Positions 14,848 through 21,856 of a DNA stretch of 49,998 bases are shown piece by piece. The stretch lies in NCBI GenBank assembly GCA_016235825.1, contig JACRIL010000091.1:1-49998 (forward strand), written 5' to 3'. Below the pieces are notes generated by a model. It was not told where the DNA came from, did not search any database, and worked only from the letters and a program-made list of their open reading frames with translations. A program made the position numbers and the translations under genes. Position 1 is the first letter of the stretch; each line of letters starts with the position of its first letter. The DNA comes from Planctomycetota bacterium (GTDB lineage: Bacteria > Planctomycetota > Phycisphaerae > SM23-33).

Positions 14848-16857
14848 TTACTTCGCGGCGCCGACGCAATAGATGTTTTTTTTGCAGCGGATGTAAATCC
14901 GGCCGTCCATGAAGGCCGGCGTGGCGTTGGCCAGCTCGCCGAGCTTGCAGCGGCCAAGCTCCTTATACTGGTCCGCCGCCTCGAAGATTATCATCGTCCC
15001 GGTGCAATCGAGCAGATATACCTTGTCGCCGACCAGCGTGGGCGAGGCATTGACGCTCTCGCCAAGTTCCTGCGAATAAAGGATTTTGCCGGTTGGGACG
15101 ACTTGTGAATCGGTGGCAGGTTGTGAAGCAGCGGAAGGTTGTGAAGCGGTGGAAGGTTCGATGGCCCGGCAGACGAGGTTTCCTCCGGTTGTAACCGTCC
15201 AGATCCTCTTGCCGTCGGTCAGCGGGCTGACGATGTCGGGCAGCTCTTCCGTGGCGGTCCAGGCCACGTGAGTCTTTGAGACGTCGCCGCTGCCGTCGGG
15301 CCTGATCGCCGCCATTTTATGGCCTGTATTGGCCACGAAGACCAGTCCGCCGCCGTAGACGGGCGAGGGGGCCATGTCTCCGCCGGCGCAGTCCGCCAGC
15401 CACCACAGTTCCTTGCCGGTGGCGGGATCGTAGGCGACGACCCATGGATCGCCGGCGGGTTGTGAAGCGGCGGCGGGTTGTGAATCGGCGACGACATGCG
15501 AATCCATAGCGGTGATTATCTGATCTCCGGACGGCGCGCTGATTATCGCCGGGGTCATCCAGGTGAAGCCGTCCCGCCGGGGCGTTCGCCAGACCTCCTT
15601 GCCGGTCGCGCAAGCCAATGCGGCAATCGCGTTCTGGGATGGCCTCAGATCCAGCATGACTATAAGCGTGCCATTGCAGGTCGTCAGCGACGATGCGTAG
15701 CCGTAACTGCCGCCCTCCTGCATCGGTCCGAAGTTTTTCGTCCATTGCACCTTGCCGTCGAAGTCCAATGCGGCCAGGTCGCCGTTGGCGAAGATTGCGA
15801 AGACCCTCAGGCCGTCGGTCGCCATTGTGGGCGCGGCATAGCCGGTTTCATTCATGACATTCGGGACCGGCTGGGTCTTTCCTTCTTTTGTCGCAATCTG
15901 CCGCTCCCAGAGAATTTTGCCGGTGTCGGCGTCGAGGCAGTAGACGGAGCGTTTTTCCGGCGTCGCGCCGGTCAGGAAGACCCTTTTGCCCCACACGACG
16001 GGCGAGTTCTCGCCCGGCAGAGGGATGGGCGTCTTCCACAGAATCCCCTTGTTTGAAGGGCCGTCCCATACAGAAGGGACGTTGAGATGCGCCGACACGC
16101 CGGCCCCGCCCGGACCGCGGAATCTCGGCCAGTTGGCGGCGTATTCCTTTTCCGACGGCAACGTGGCGGAAACCAGACTTGGCGACGGCGTCGGTTCGCT
16201 TGTGGCGCCGCCTTTGGTTGGTTGAGTCGCGGCCATTCCGGTATCTTCCGCGGCCGGCCTGTAACGCTGCCCCGCCAGAATTGCGATGAGTATCAGAATG
16301 CCGAAAACCCCGCCCGCCGCCAGGCGTCCCAGTCCGGCGGACCGCTCGGCGGCCGAGACCTGATCGACCGCTGTCGCTTGCGGCGCGGGCATCGCCCGGC
16401 GGCATATAATGACGTATCCGCCGCAGACCAGCAGAGTGCCGGCCCCGGCCAGCAGCAGCCACGCCCCGACGCGAATCAGCCTTTCCAGGCGAAGTTTTTC
16501 GGCGCGGACCAGAAGGTCCTCATCCTGGATCATCGCGCGAAGCGGCTGGTCGTCCGGATTTTCCTTGAGCCGGGCCTTCAGGGCCGTCAGCTTGGGCGAA
16601 TCGACCGGATCGGTCAGCCTGCCTGAAGCCAACTCCGCCGCCAGAACTCCCCCGACTATCAGGCAGAAGGCCGCCACCACCGCCGTCGTCCACTGCGCGC
16701 AGACGTACCAGGGATTATCACGCGCGCTGAGCCAGCCTCGCCGGGCGAGTTCTTTTTTTTCGCCGGCCCCGTCAGCGGCAACTGCTGCGCCGGAGGCTTG
16801 CCCCGCCGCCGCGCCGTCAGAAGTCTTCTTGTCGTTGTCCATTGGTTCGGCTTCCAT
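14848..16857 (-). CDS. Membrane-anchored PQQ-like beta-propeller protein
   Basis: A 669-aa protein. Transmembrane segments are predicted at about 52-74, 130-150 and 182-202, followed by a Thr/Pro linker and an extracytoplasmic PQQ-like (BamB/WD40-like) propeller from about 245 to the end. Repeats such as VYCLDADTGKILWERQ, LAALDFDGKVQWTKN and VVAYDPATGKELWWLAD show the expected A-x-D-x-x-TGKxxW rhythm. There is no sign of a dehydrogenase active site, so it is more likely a scaffold or sensor than an enzyme. Two places contain 18-bp direct repeats coding for ASQPA-type units. Start 16857 or the ATG at 16842, which has GGAAG upstream, are both possible. Confidence 0.8.
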   Translation of the reverse strand: MEAEPMDNDKKTSDGAAAGQASGAAVAADGAGEKKELARRGWLSARDNPWYVCAQWTTAVVAAFCLIVGGVLAAELASGRLTDPVDSPKLTALKARLKENPDDQPLRAMIQDEDLLVRAEKLRLERLIRVGAWLLLAGAGTLLVCGGYVIICRRAMPAPQATAVDQVSAAERSAGLGRLAAGGVFGILILIAILAGQRYRPAAEDTGMAATQPTKGGATSEPTPSPSLVSATLPSEKEYAANWPRFRGPGGAGVSAHLNVPSVWDGPSNKGILWKTPIPLPGENSPVVWGKRVFLTGATPEKRSVYCLDADTGKILWERQIATKEGKTQPVPNVMNETGYAAPTMATDGLRVFAIFANGDLAALDFDGKVQWTKNFGPMQEGGSYGYASSLTTCNGTLIVMLDLRPSQNAIAALACATGKEVWRTPRRDGFTWMTPAIISAPSGDQIITAMDSHVVADSQPAAASQPAGDPWVVAYDPATGKELWWLADCAGGDMAPSPVYGGGLVFVANTGHKMAAIRPDGSGDVSKTHVAWTATEELPDIVSPLTDGKRIWTVTTGGNLVCRAIEPSTASQPSAASQPATDSQVVPTGKILYSQELGESVNASPTLVGDKVYLLDCTGTMIIFEAADQYKELGRCKLGELANATPAFMDGRIYIRCKKNIYCVGAAK
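15103..15156. repeat. Three 18-bp in-frame tandem repeats within the PQQ-propeller gene
   Basis: Units at 15103-15120, 15121-15138 and 15139-15156 follow the pattern TTGTGAANCGGTGGNAGG. They encode (reverse strand) repeated A/T-A/D-S-Q-P-A/S units. Related copies of the same unit sit at about 15465-15495 in the same gene, inside another propeller loop. Confidence 0.7.
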
Positions 16858-16936
16858 CTCTTACGGGAATATACCATATCGCGGCTGTCAAAGTGATTGT
16901 CGCTTGCAAAAAAATCGGACGGCGGCCATTTTGCGA

Positions 16937-16965
16937 TTGAAGTTAGTTGAATGTTAGGATATATT
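16937..16965 (+). promoter_or_regulatory. Sigma-70-like promoter for the radical SAM gene
   Basis: TTGAAG (16937-16942) and TATATT (16960-16965) are spaced by exactly 17 bp. Transcription would begin near 16972, downstream of the in-frame ATG at 16951, which supports the ATG at 16990 as the real start. Confidence 0.55.
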
Positions 16966-16989
16966 GTACCCAGGAAATTGGGGCCGTAT

Positions 16990-18114
16990 ATGGACACGCA
17001 CGGCAAACTTGAGATTCTCGCCGACGCTTCGAGGCACGACCTTGCCTGCGCCTGCGGGACCAAAGACGGCGAGCATCGCGTTCGCGCCGGCGAAGGGCGA
17101 TGGCTGCACCCGGTGAGCCTGCCTTCGGGCGGGCAGAGCGTGCTGCTCAAGACGCTCGTCTCCAGCGCGTGCGTCAACGACTGCCGATATTGCCCGCTCC
17201 GGGCCGGGGCCGCAGCCGCCCGATGCAGCCTGGAACCGGCCGAAATCGCCGATGTCTTCATGGACTATCATCGCCGGCAGAAGGCGTTCGGCCTGTTCCT
17301 CAGTTCCGGCGTGGTCAGGGACCCCGACACGGCGATGTCGCGGCTGGTCGGCTCGGCAGAGATTTTGAGGAGGCGGCACCGGTTCCGCGGCTATATCCAT
17401 CTGAAGATAATACCCGGCTGCTCGCAGGCGGCGATGGAGGAGGCGCTGTCGCTGGCGTCGGCGGTCTCGCTGAACGTCGAGGCCCCGCACGCCTCGGCCT
17501 TCGGCAAACTGGGCGGCTCGAAAAATTTCGAGCGGGACATTGTCGGACCGATGCGACTCATCAGCAAATTGACCTCACCGGGCGGCAGATACGCCGGCGT
17601 GAAGAATACCACGCAGTTCATCGTCGGTGCGGCCGACGAGACCGACGGCGACATCATAAAGGCGACGTTCGGCCTGTACCGCCGGCTGAATCTCAACCGC
17701 GTCTATTACAGCGCCTACCAGCGCGGCCTGGGCGACGCCGGCCTGCCCGGCGAGCAGCGGCGGCTGGCCGACCCCGACGACATGCTGACACGCGAACACA
17801 GGCTATATCAGGCCGAATGGCTGATCCGCAAATACCGGTTCACCGACGATGAGATTCCGTTGGAGGCCGACGGCAATCTGTCGCTGCGGGTCGATCCCAA
17901 GACGATCTGGGCGGACAAGAACCCGCAATTTTTCCCGCTGTCCGTCAACCGCGCCGACCGCTGGCAACTGCTCCGCGTGCCAGGCCTGGGGCCGACCTCC
18001 GTCGGCAGAATCCTCGACATCCGACGCGACGGCGGCAGAGTCAGCCGGATCGACCAGCTCGGCAGACCTTCAAAACGCCTCGCTAACGCGGCAACATTCC
18101 TGAGGTTTGATTGA
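16990..18114 (+). CDS. Putative DNA modification/repair radical SAM protein
   Basis: A 374-aa radical SAM enzyme. The 4Fe-4S/SAM motif CxxxCxxC is visible in SACVNDCRYCPL. The following TIM-barrel region contains FLSSGVVRDPD and SLNVEAPHAS, which are characteristic of the radical SAM family usually paired with a uracil-DNA-glycosylase-like protein. The C-terminus has a helix-hairpin-helix (LLRVPGLGPTSVGRILDIRR) that would bind DNA. The substrate is unknown; a role in DNA damage or modification is inferred from the HhH and from the known linkage in other genomes. The UDG-family partner is not adjacent here. Start 16990 (MDTHGKLEILADA) matches the promoter position. Confidence 0.85.
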   Translation: MDTHGKLEILADASRHDLACACGTKDGEHRVRAGEGRWLHPVSLPSGGQSVLLKTLVSSACVNDCRYCPLRAGAAAARCSLEPAEIADVFMDYHRRQKAFGLFLSSGVVRDPDTAMSRLVGSAEILRRRHRFRGYIHLKIIPGCSQAAMEEALSLASAVSLNVEAPHASAFGKLGGSKNFERDIVGPMRLISKLTSPGGRYAGVKNTTQFIVGAADETDGDIIKATFGLYRRLNLNRVYYSAYQRGLGDAGLPGEQRRLADPDDMLTREHRLYQAEWLIRKYRFTDDEIPLEADGNLSLRVDPKTIWADKNPQFFPLSVNRADRWQLLRVPGLGPTSVGRILDIRRDGGRVSRIDQLGRPSKRLANAATFLRFD

Positions 18115-18159
18115 TGTTGCTGCTCATTCCTGCGTGCAACAAATTGAACGACCAACACA

Positions 18160-18678
18160 CTACTTCACCAAGTCAAGAAGGATGTTTTCGGACTCTGTAA
18201 GGTCTGAAGCACCGAAAAGTCGAGCGAGAATTCCGGCAGCATCACGGAATGATTTCCGGCTTGACCCTATGATCCCATGAGCTGCGTGATCGATCGTCAG
18301 GTTCCCAGCGGGAAGACTTTCAAGCCCCGTGAGCACTTCCAGCACTGTTTGCCCATACTCCCGTGGAAGCCCTTTACGAACATCGTCCAATGCATGGGCC
18401 ATTGCTTCAGGAAAGATGCTATCCCCGTTCAAGCAACCTACTCGAATCATCAAGGTGTCCCCGTCTATCGGCACAAATGTGCCTCCCAAAAGGGCATATG
18501 AGAACTTGGCTCCTTGTGGAGCGTAAAGTTCAACGCCGATGCTCATGGTGTGCCCAATCTGATGAGTTCTTGCTGGCGCGGTGGACGTAAGCCACTCTTG
18601 GGGCGCATACTCTGCACCTGGTAGCGAACCGATCCACAAGCGTACACGCTTATGCATTGGAAGTTTCAATTCAATCAT
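18160..18678 (-). CDS. Hypothetical protein downstream of the 207-bp promoter repeat
   Basis: A 172-aa protein with no family I can name with confidence. It has no signal peptide or membrane segment and looks like a compact alpha/beta cytoplasmic protein; recognisable blocks are FSYALLGGTFVPIDGDTLMI, FPEAMAHALDDVRKGLP and LTIDHAAHGIIGSS. The ATG at 18678 overlaps the stop of a small leader ORF (ATGATTGA), implying translational coupling. Transcription probably starts from the promoter in repeat copy 1. It is the last gene of the cassette region, and a degenerate copy of the GCGTGCAAC palindrome lies 20 bp after its stop. Confidence 0.7.
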   Translation of the reverse strand: MIELKLPMHKRVRLWIGSLPGAEYAPQEWLTSTAPARTHQIGHTMSIGVELYAPQGAKFSYALLGGTFVPIDGDTLMIRVGCLNGDSIFPEAMAHALDDVRKGLPREYGQTVLEVLTGLESLPAGNLTIDHAAHGIIGSSRKSFRDAAGILARLFGASDLTESENILLDLVK

Positions 18679-18784
18679 TGGCCGGTGGCACAGGCATGGA
18701 ACCTTCGGAACGCGGTGCCACGGACCTGCCGCTTTTAGCAGGTCCGTGCGTTTTTGATTCGGATATTGTCCAGATCGTCCTCAT
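18671..18784 (-). CDS. Candidate 37-aa leader ORF in repeat copy 1
   Basis: ATG 18784 follows GAAGGAG at a distance of about 11 nt and a TATAAT box. It encodes MRTIWTISESKTHGPAKSGR and 17 further residues, and it stops inside the start of the next gene. The homologous ORF exists in repeat copy 2. It runs through the hairpin, so it may be a regulatory leader peptide, or only a chance ORF carried by the repeat. Confidence 0.3.
   Translation of the reverse strand: MRTIWTISESKTHGPAKSGRSVAPRSEGSMPVPPAND
18719..18755 (+). terminator. Intrinsic terminator hairpin in repeat copy 1
   Basis: The 11-bp perfect stem, 8-nt loop and CGTTTTTG tail are oriented on the plus strand. No plus-strand gene ends here other than the distant radical SAM gene. 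Confidence 0.5.
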
Positions 18785-18821
18785 TTATCGTGAGTCTCCT
18801 TCGTCCGTTCTTCTTCGCGGG

Positions 18822-18852
18822 ATTATACCTCGGCCGTGTAAAGTCCGGGCAA
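18822..18852 (-). promoter_or_regulatory. Promoter candidate within repeat copy 1
   Basis: On the minus strand -35 TTGCCC (18847-18852) and a perfect -10 TATAAT (18822-18827) are separated by 19 bp. It would drive the leader ORF and the 172-aa gene. The same boxes occur in copy 2. Confidence 0.5.
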
Positions 18853-18939
18853 CAATTTTCAGCCGCCGTTTCACCCCGCACATTACAACACACTGCCATC
18901 CGCGTAGGCCAGAGGCCAGTACCGCTTTTCAACGGCCTG

Positions 18940-19200
18940 TCAGGCCGTGGTGAGGCGGTTTTTTCGGGGGCACAGGCGGAAAGTCATCACGGCCTTGCGG
19001 ATCGGCTGTGGAAGTTCGATCGGCGAGAAGTAGCGAGCGGGGTATAAATAGTCTTCGCCGGATTCGTCGATCACGCGAATCTGCCTGTGCCTGGCGGCGT
19101 CAGGATCGGGAAGGGTCTGATAAATTTTTCTCGGCTCCAATGAAACCTCATAGCCGGTGTTCTTGAGGCAAACGACAAATTTTTGGGCCGTTGTTCTCAT
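18940..19200 (-). CDS. Small conserved protein, second gene of a two-gene cassette
   Basis: An 86-aa cytoplasmic protein. The recognisable pattern is FVVCLKNTGYEVSLEPRKIY, then LPDPDAARHRQIRVIDESGE and YLYPARYFSPIELP. Proteins of this pattern (a 70-90 aa beta-rich fold ending in DESGEDYLYP) are frequent in diverse bacteria next to a partner like the gene just upstream; I know of no proven function. The six-base gap to the upstream gene shows cotranscription. The C-terminus (FRLCPRKNRLTTA) extends a little beyond the usual end. The pair could be a toxin-antitoxin-like module, but neither protein has a recognised toxin motif. Confidence 0.65.
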   Translation of the reverse strand: MRTTAQKFVVCLKNTGYEVSLEPRKIYQTLPDPDAARHRQIRVIDESGEDYLYPARYFSPIELPQPIRKAVMTFRLCPRKNRLTTA

Positions 19201-19206
19201 AATGTT

Positions 19207-19443
19207 TCAGCCAACGTAGTGTTTGATTTTGAATTCTTTACGACCTATACCGTGAGCTTCATACCAGTGTACCTCGGCAAGACGAATAGAACCATCAGAA
19301 ATCCGGACGCGGGCGATACCTTTGCATTTTCTCCACCGGCCGCGACCGTAAAATTTGTGCAGCCGTTCAAACTCCCGAATGGCATTGCCAACGGCAAAGG
19401 TCTCAACATCGGTTATTTCTCCGACGATCTCGAAATCCATCAC
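19207..19443 (-). CDS. Small conserved protein, first gene of a two-gene cassette
   Basis: A 78-aa protein with an N-terminal acidic strand (MDFEIVGEITDVETFAVG), a basic centre (FYGRGRWRKCKGIARVRI) and the conserved end LAEVHWYEAHGIGRKEFKIK. This pattern occurs widely in small bacterial proteins encoded beside a DESGEDYLYP-type partner, as here. The function is unknown; the basic middle could bind nucleic acid. Transcription may start in the 207-bp repeat copy 2 upstream, or at a second TATAAT at 19482-19487. Confidence 0.65.
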   Translation of the reverse strand: MMDFEIVGEITDVETFAVGNAIREFERLHKFYGRGRWRKCKGIARVRISDGSIRLAEVHWYEAHGIGRKEFKIKHYVG

Positions 19444-19482
19444 AATATGCTTTCAGGCCGCCACCATGGCGTCAAACCCCCA

Positions 19483-19629
19483 TTATACACCAATCCGGCT
19501 GGTTGGGGAACAAAACATATCCACGGGCGTGGGTGCAGGCATGGAACCTTCCGAACTTGGTGCCACGGACCTGCCGCTTTTAGCAGGTCCGTGCGTTTTT
19601 GATTCGGATATTGTCCCGATCGTCCTCAT
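19483..19629 (-). CDS. Candidate 48-aa leader ORF in repeat copy 2
   Basis: Starts like the copy 1 leader (MRTIGTISESKTHGPAKSGR) after the same GAAGGAG, but runs 11 residues longer because the sequence leaves the repeat. It ends 39 bp before the 78-aa gene, so coupling is looser than in copy 1. It may be non-functional. Confidence 0.25.
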   Translation of the reverse strand: MRTIGTISESKTHGPAKSGRSVAPSSEGSMPAPTPVDMFCSPTSRIGV

Positions 19630-19742
19630 TTATCGTGAGTCTCCTTCGTCCGTTCTTCTTCGCGGGATTATACCTCGGCCGTGTAAAGTCCGGGCAACAA
19701 TTTTCAGCCGCCGTTTCATCCCACACATTACAACACACTGCC
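19536..19742. repeat. 207-bp direct repeat, copy 2
   Basis: The second copy, with promoter boxes TTGCCC (19692-19697) and TATAAT (19667-19672), the hairpin at 19564-19593 and the same leader ORF start. It precedes the two-gene small cassette in the same orientation as copy 1 precedes the 172-aa gene. Confidence 0.9.
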
Positions 19743-19765
19743 CTACGCATAGGGCAACTCATTCC

Positions 19766-19785
19766 GCGTGCAACAAGTTGCACGC
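19766..19785. repeat. Palindromic element GCGTGCAAC-AA-GTTGCACGC, copy A
   Basis: A perfect 9-bp inverted repeat within a longer shared context (CATTCCGCGTGCAAC...CACGCCCTACAG). A second perfect copy is at 21804-21823 and a degenerate one at about 18132-18151, the latter sharing the preceding CTCATTCC. Together the first and third bracket the whole cassette region. Confidence 0.7.
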
Positions 19786-19856
19786 CCTACAGGCTACGCC
19801 GGACAAGTCGCCGGACAAGCCGTGCAGGACCGATGGCGCCGCGGGCGTTCAGTTTA

Positions 19857-21737
19857 TTATTTGCCGAGGCCGAGGATTCGCATGAGGTGTTCGTCGGGCC
19901 TGCCGCCCAGTTGGATGAATTTATTGTAATCGGCCATGGCGTCGGCCCGTCTTGCCAGCCGGCAATAGGCGATGGCCCTGGCGCGATAAGCCTGCGCGAA
20001 GTCCGGGCGCAGGGCGACGGCCCTGTCGAAATCGGCCAGCGCGTCATTCATCCTGCCCATCTCCGCCAGCGCCGTGCCGCGATTCACGTACGCCTCCAGG
20101 AAATCGTCCTTGAGTTCGACGGCCTTGCCGTAGTCGCCGGCCGCCTGGTCGAACCGGCGGGCGGCAAGATGCAGATTCGCCCGGTTGTAATACGCGTCGG
20201 CATATCGCGGCGCCATCGCGATGGCGGCGGCATAATCGGCCATGGCCTCGTCCGCCCGGCCCAGCTCCTTCAGGACGTTGCCGCGGCTGCTGCGGGCTAT
20301 CGCGTCGGGCCTGATCGCCAGAGCCTTGTTGTAGGCGTCAAGGGCCTCGTTCGGATTGTTCGCCTCGTGATTCGCCCTGGCCAGATTGTACCAGGCGCGA
20401 TCGTTGCCCGGCCGGGCGTCCGCCGTCGCCCGCCAGATAGACAACATGCTGCGATAATCGCGATTTCGCATAAACGTCGCGACGCACATCGTCGCACAGA
20501 CGCCGGCAAGGGCCAGCCACGCGCCGGTCCGCACCAGGACGCCGCGTTTTGGGAACGTCTCGCCGAGCCTTGTAAACGCGCCCTGCGCCGCAAAGATCGC
20601 CAGCGCCGCGACCGCCGCAAGCGGCAGATACATCCTGTGCTCGAACTGGGCGTCCTTGACGGGTATGAAGCTCGACGTGGGGGCGAGGATCGCGAAAAAG
20701 GCAATCGCGGCGAATCCGATCCGCGGCCGGCGCCAAAGCGCCCAGATCGTCGCCGCCAGCAGCGCCGCCAGAACGGCGGCGTAAGGCAGGGCATCCCGCC
20801 AGTCGCGGATGATCGGCGTGTTGTAATCGAGTATCAGAGGGGTGGGCCAAAAGCACAGCACGAGGTATTCGCAGACGACCTTGCACTGCGTCATGGCGTA
20901 ATCGAGCGGGCTGACGCCCATGCCCATCCCGGCCGTGCCGCCCCGCTCGAACGAGCCGGCCAGCAGCGCCGCCAGAATTCCCCACGTCGCCGCAAGGCAG
21001 GCATAGACCGGCCATCGCCGCCGCAGTGCGACGCGGAATGAACCGGCCAGGAACGCCCGGTCGTAAAGCAGCACGATCAGCGGGGCCGACGCCATCACCT
21101 CTTTGCTTGCCATGCCCAGGCCGCATGCAGCGACCGCCGCCGCGTGCCACCATGCCGCACCCGTCGCGCCGCGGACGAAAAAATAGAGCGTCGCCAGATA
21201 GAAAAGCCCCATCAGCGACTCGGCCCGCTGGATGATGTACGTAACCGATTCAGTCTGGATCGGATGGACCGCCCAGACCATCGCGATTGCGAACGCGACG
21301 GACCGGGCCGGCCGCCTCAGCCAGTCGGGCAGGCCCTCAAGCTCCAGCGTCCGCCGGGCCAGACCCAGCAGCGCCAGCGCCGCCAGCACGTGAATCGCCA
21401 GATTGAGAACGTGATACGGCCGCACGTCCAGCCCGCCGATGGCGTAGTTGGCCGCCAGCGAAAGGTTGACCAGCGGCCTGCCCTCGACCGTTGCGCCATT
21501 GTGCGGCGGGACAAGGACGGCGGCGATATCGGCCGGGCGGCGGATCGTCGGATTGTCGACTATCGAATTCTCGTCGTCGAATATGAAAGGGCACGACAGG
21601 CTGTTGGAATAGATCGCAACCGCGGCCACGGCGACGCACGCGCCGGGCCAGACCGCAGCGGCCAACATCCTCCCTGGCCGGCGAAAAAACCTGCCTGTCT
21701 GCTCCGCATCCATCGTTGTTTCCGCTTCCTGCGCCAT
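19857..21737 (-). CDS. TMTC-like GT-C membrane glycosyltransferase with TPR domain
   Basis: A 626-aa protein with about ten transmembrane helices (residues about 25-435) followed by TPR repeats (about 445-620). The first loop carries the acidic motif FIFDDENSIVDNP expected for the catalytic Asp pair of GT-C enzymes. VHPIQTESVTYIIQRAESLM and EHRMYLPLAAV correspond to the conserved blocks of the TMTC/O-mannosyltransferase-like family. About five TPRs follow, such as AWYNLARANHEANNPNEALD and AYVNRGTALAEMGRMNDALA. By analogy it would transfer a sugar from a polyprenyl phosphate to exported proteins; donor and acceptor are unknown. Start 21737 or the ATG at 21713 are both plausible. Confidence 0.8.
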   Translation of the reverse strand: MAQEAETTMDAEQTGRFFRRPGRMLAAAVWPGACVAVAAVAIYSNSLSCPFIFDDENSIVDNPTIRRPADIAAVLVPPHNGATVEGRPLVNLSLAANYAIGGLDVRPYHVLNLAIHVLAALALLGLARRTLELEGLPDWLRRPARSVAFAIAMVWAVHPIQTESVTYIIQRAESLMGLFYLATLYFFVRGATGAAWWHAAAVAACGLGMASKEVMASAPLIVLLYDRAFLAGSFRVALRRRWPVYACLAATWGILAALLAGSFERGGTAGMGMGVSPLDYAMTQCKVVCEYLVLCFWPTPLILDYNTPIIRDWRDALPYAAVLAALLAATIWALWRRPRIGFAAIAFFAILAPTSSFIPVKDAQFEHRMYLPLAAVAALAIFAAQGAFTRLGETFPKRGVLVRTGAWLALAGVCATMCVATFMRNRDYRSMLSIWRATADARPGNDRAWYNLARANHEANNPNEALDAYNKALAIRPDAIARSSRGNVLKELGRADEAMADYAAAIAMAPRYADAYYNRANLHLAARRFDQAAGDYGKAVELKDDFLEAYVNRGTALAEMGRMNDALADFDRAVALRPDFAQAYRARAIAYCRLARRADAMADYNKFIQLGGRPDEHLMRILGLGK

Positions 21738-21803
21738 CTCGAATTATCCGCCTTAAATCCTCGCGCTCGGTTGACAGACATGCAACTCGTCCCAAAAGTT
21801 TCC

Positions 21804-21823
21804 GCGTGCAACGAGTTGCACGC
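21804..21823. repeat. Palindromic element GCGTGCAAC-GA-GTTGCACGC, copy B
   Basis: The second perfect copy, in the 119-bp gap between ileS and the membrane glycosyltransferase gene, followed by the same CCCTACAG as copy A. Confidence 0.7.
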
Positions 21824-21856
21824 CCTACAGATTGCAAAATATTTTTCAGCGGCTTG

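Larger units (their letters stand above)
18691..18897. repeat. 207-bp direct repeat, copy 1 (promoter, SD, leader ORF, hairpin)
   Basis: Aligned without gaps to 19536-19742, with six mismatches (about 97 % identity). Read on the minus strand it contains TTGCCC, a 19-bp gap, TATAAT, a Shine-Dalgarno GAAGGAG, an ATG and a perfect 11-bp hairpin (CACGGACCTGC / GCAGGTCCGTG, 18719-18748). On the plus strand the hairpin is followed by CGTTTTTG and would work as an intrinsic terminator against opposing transcription. Confidence 0.9.

Noticed and set aside
18735-18932. A 65-codon minus-strand ORF also present in repeat copy 2 (19580-19783)
   Set aside because: It starts upstream of the predicted transcription start and ends in the hairpin loop; both copies keep it only because the repeats are 97 % identical.
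18691-19742. Integron attC sites for the cassette region
   Set aside because: The repeats lack the GTTRRRY/RYYYAAC core sites and no integrase is present in the window.
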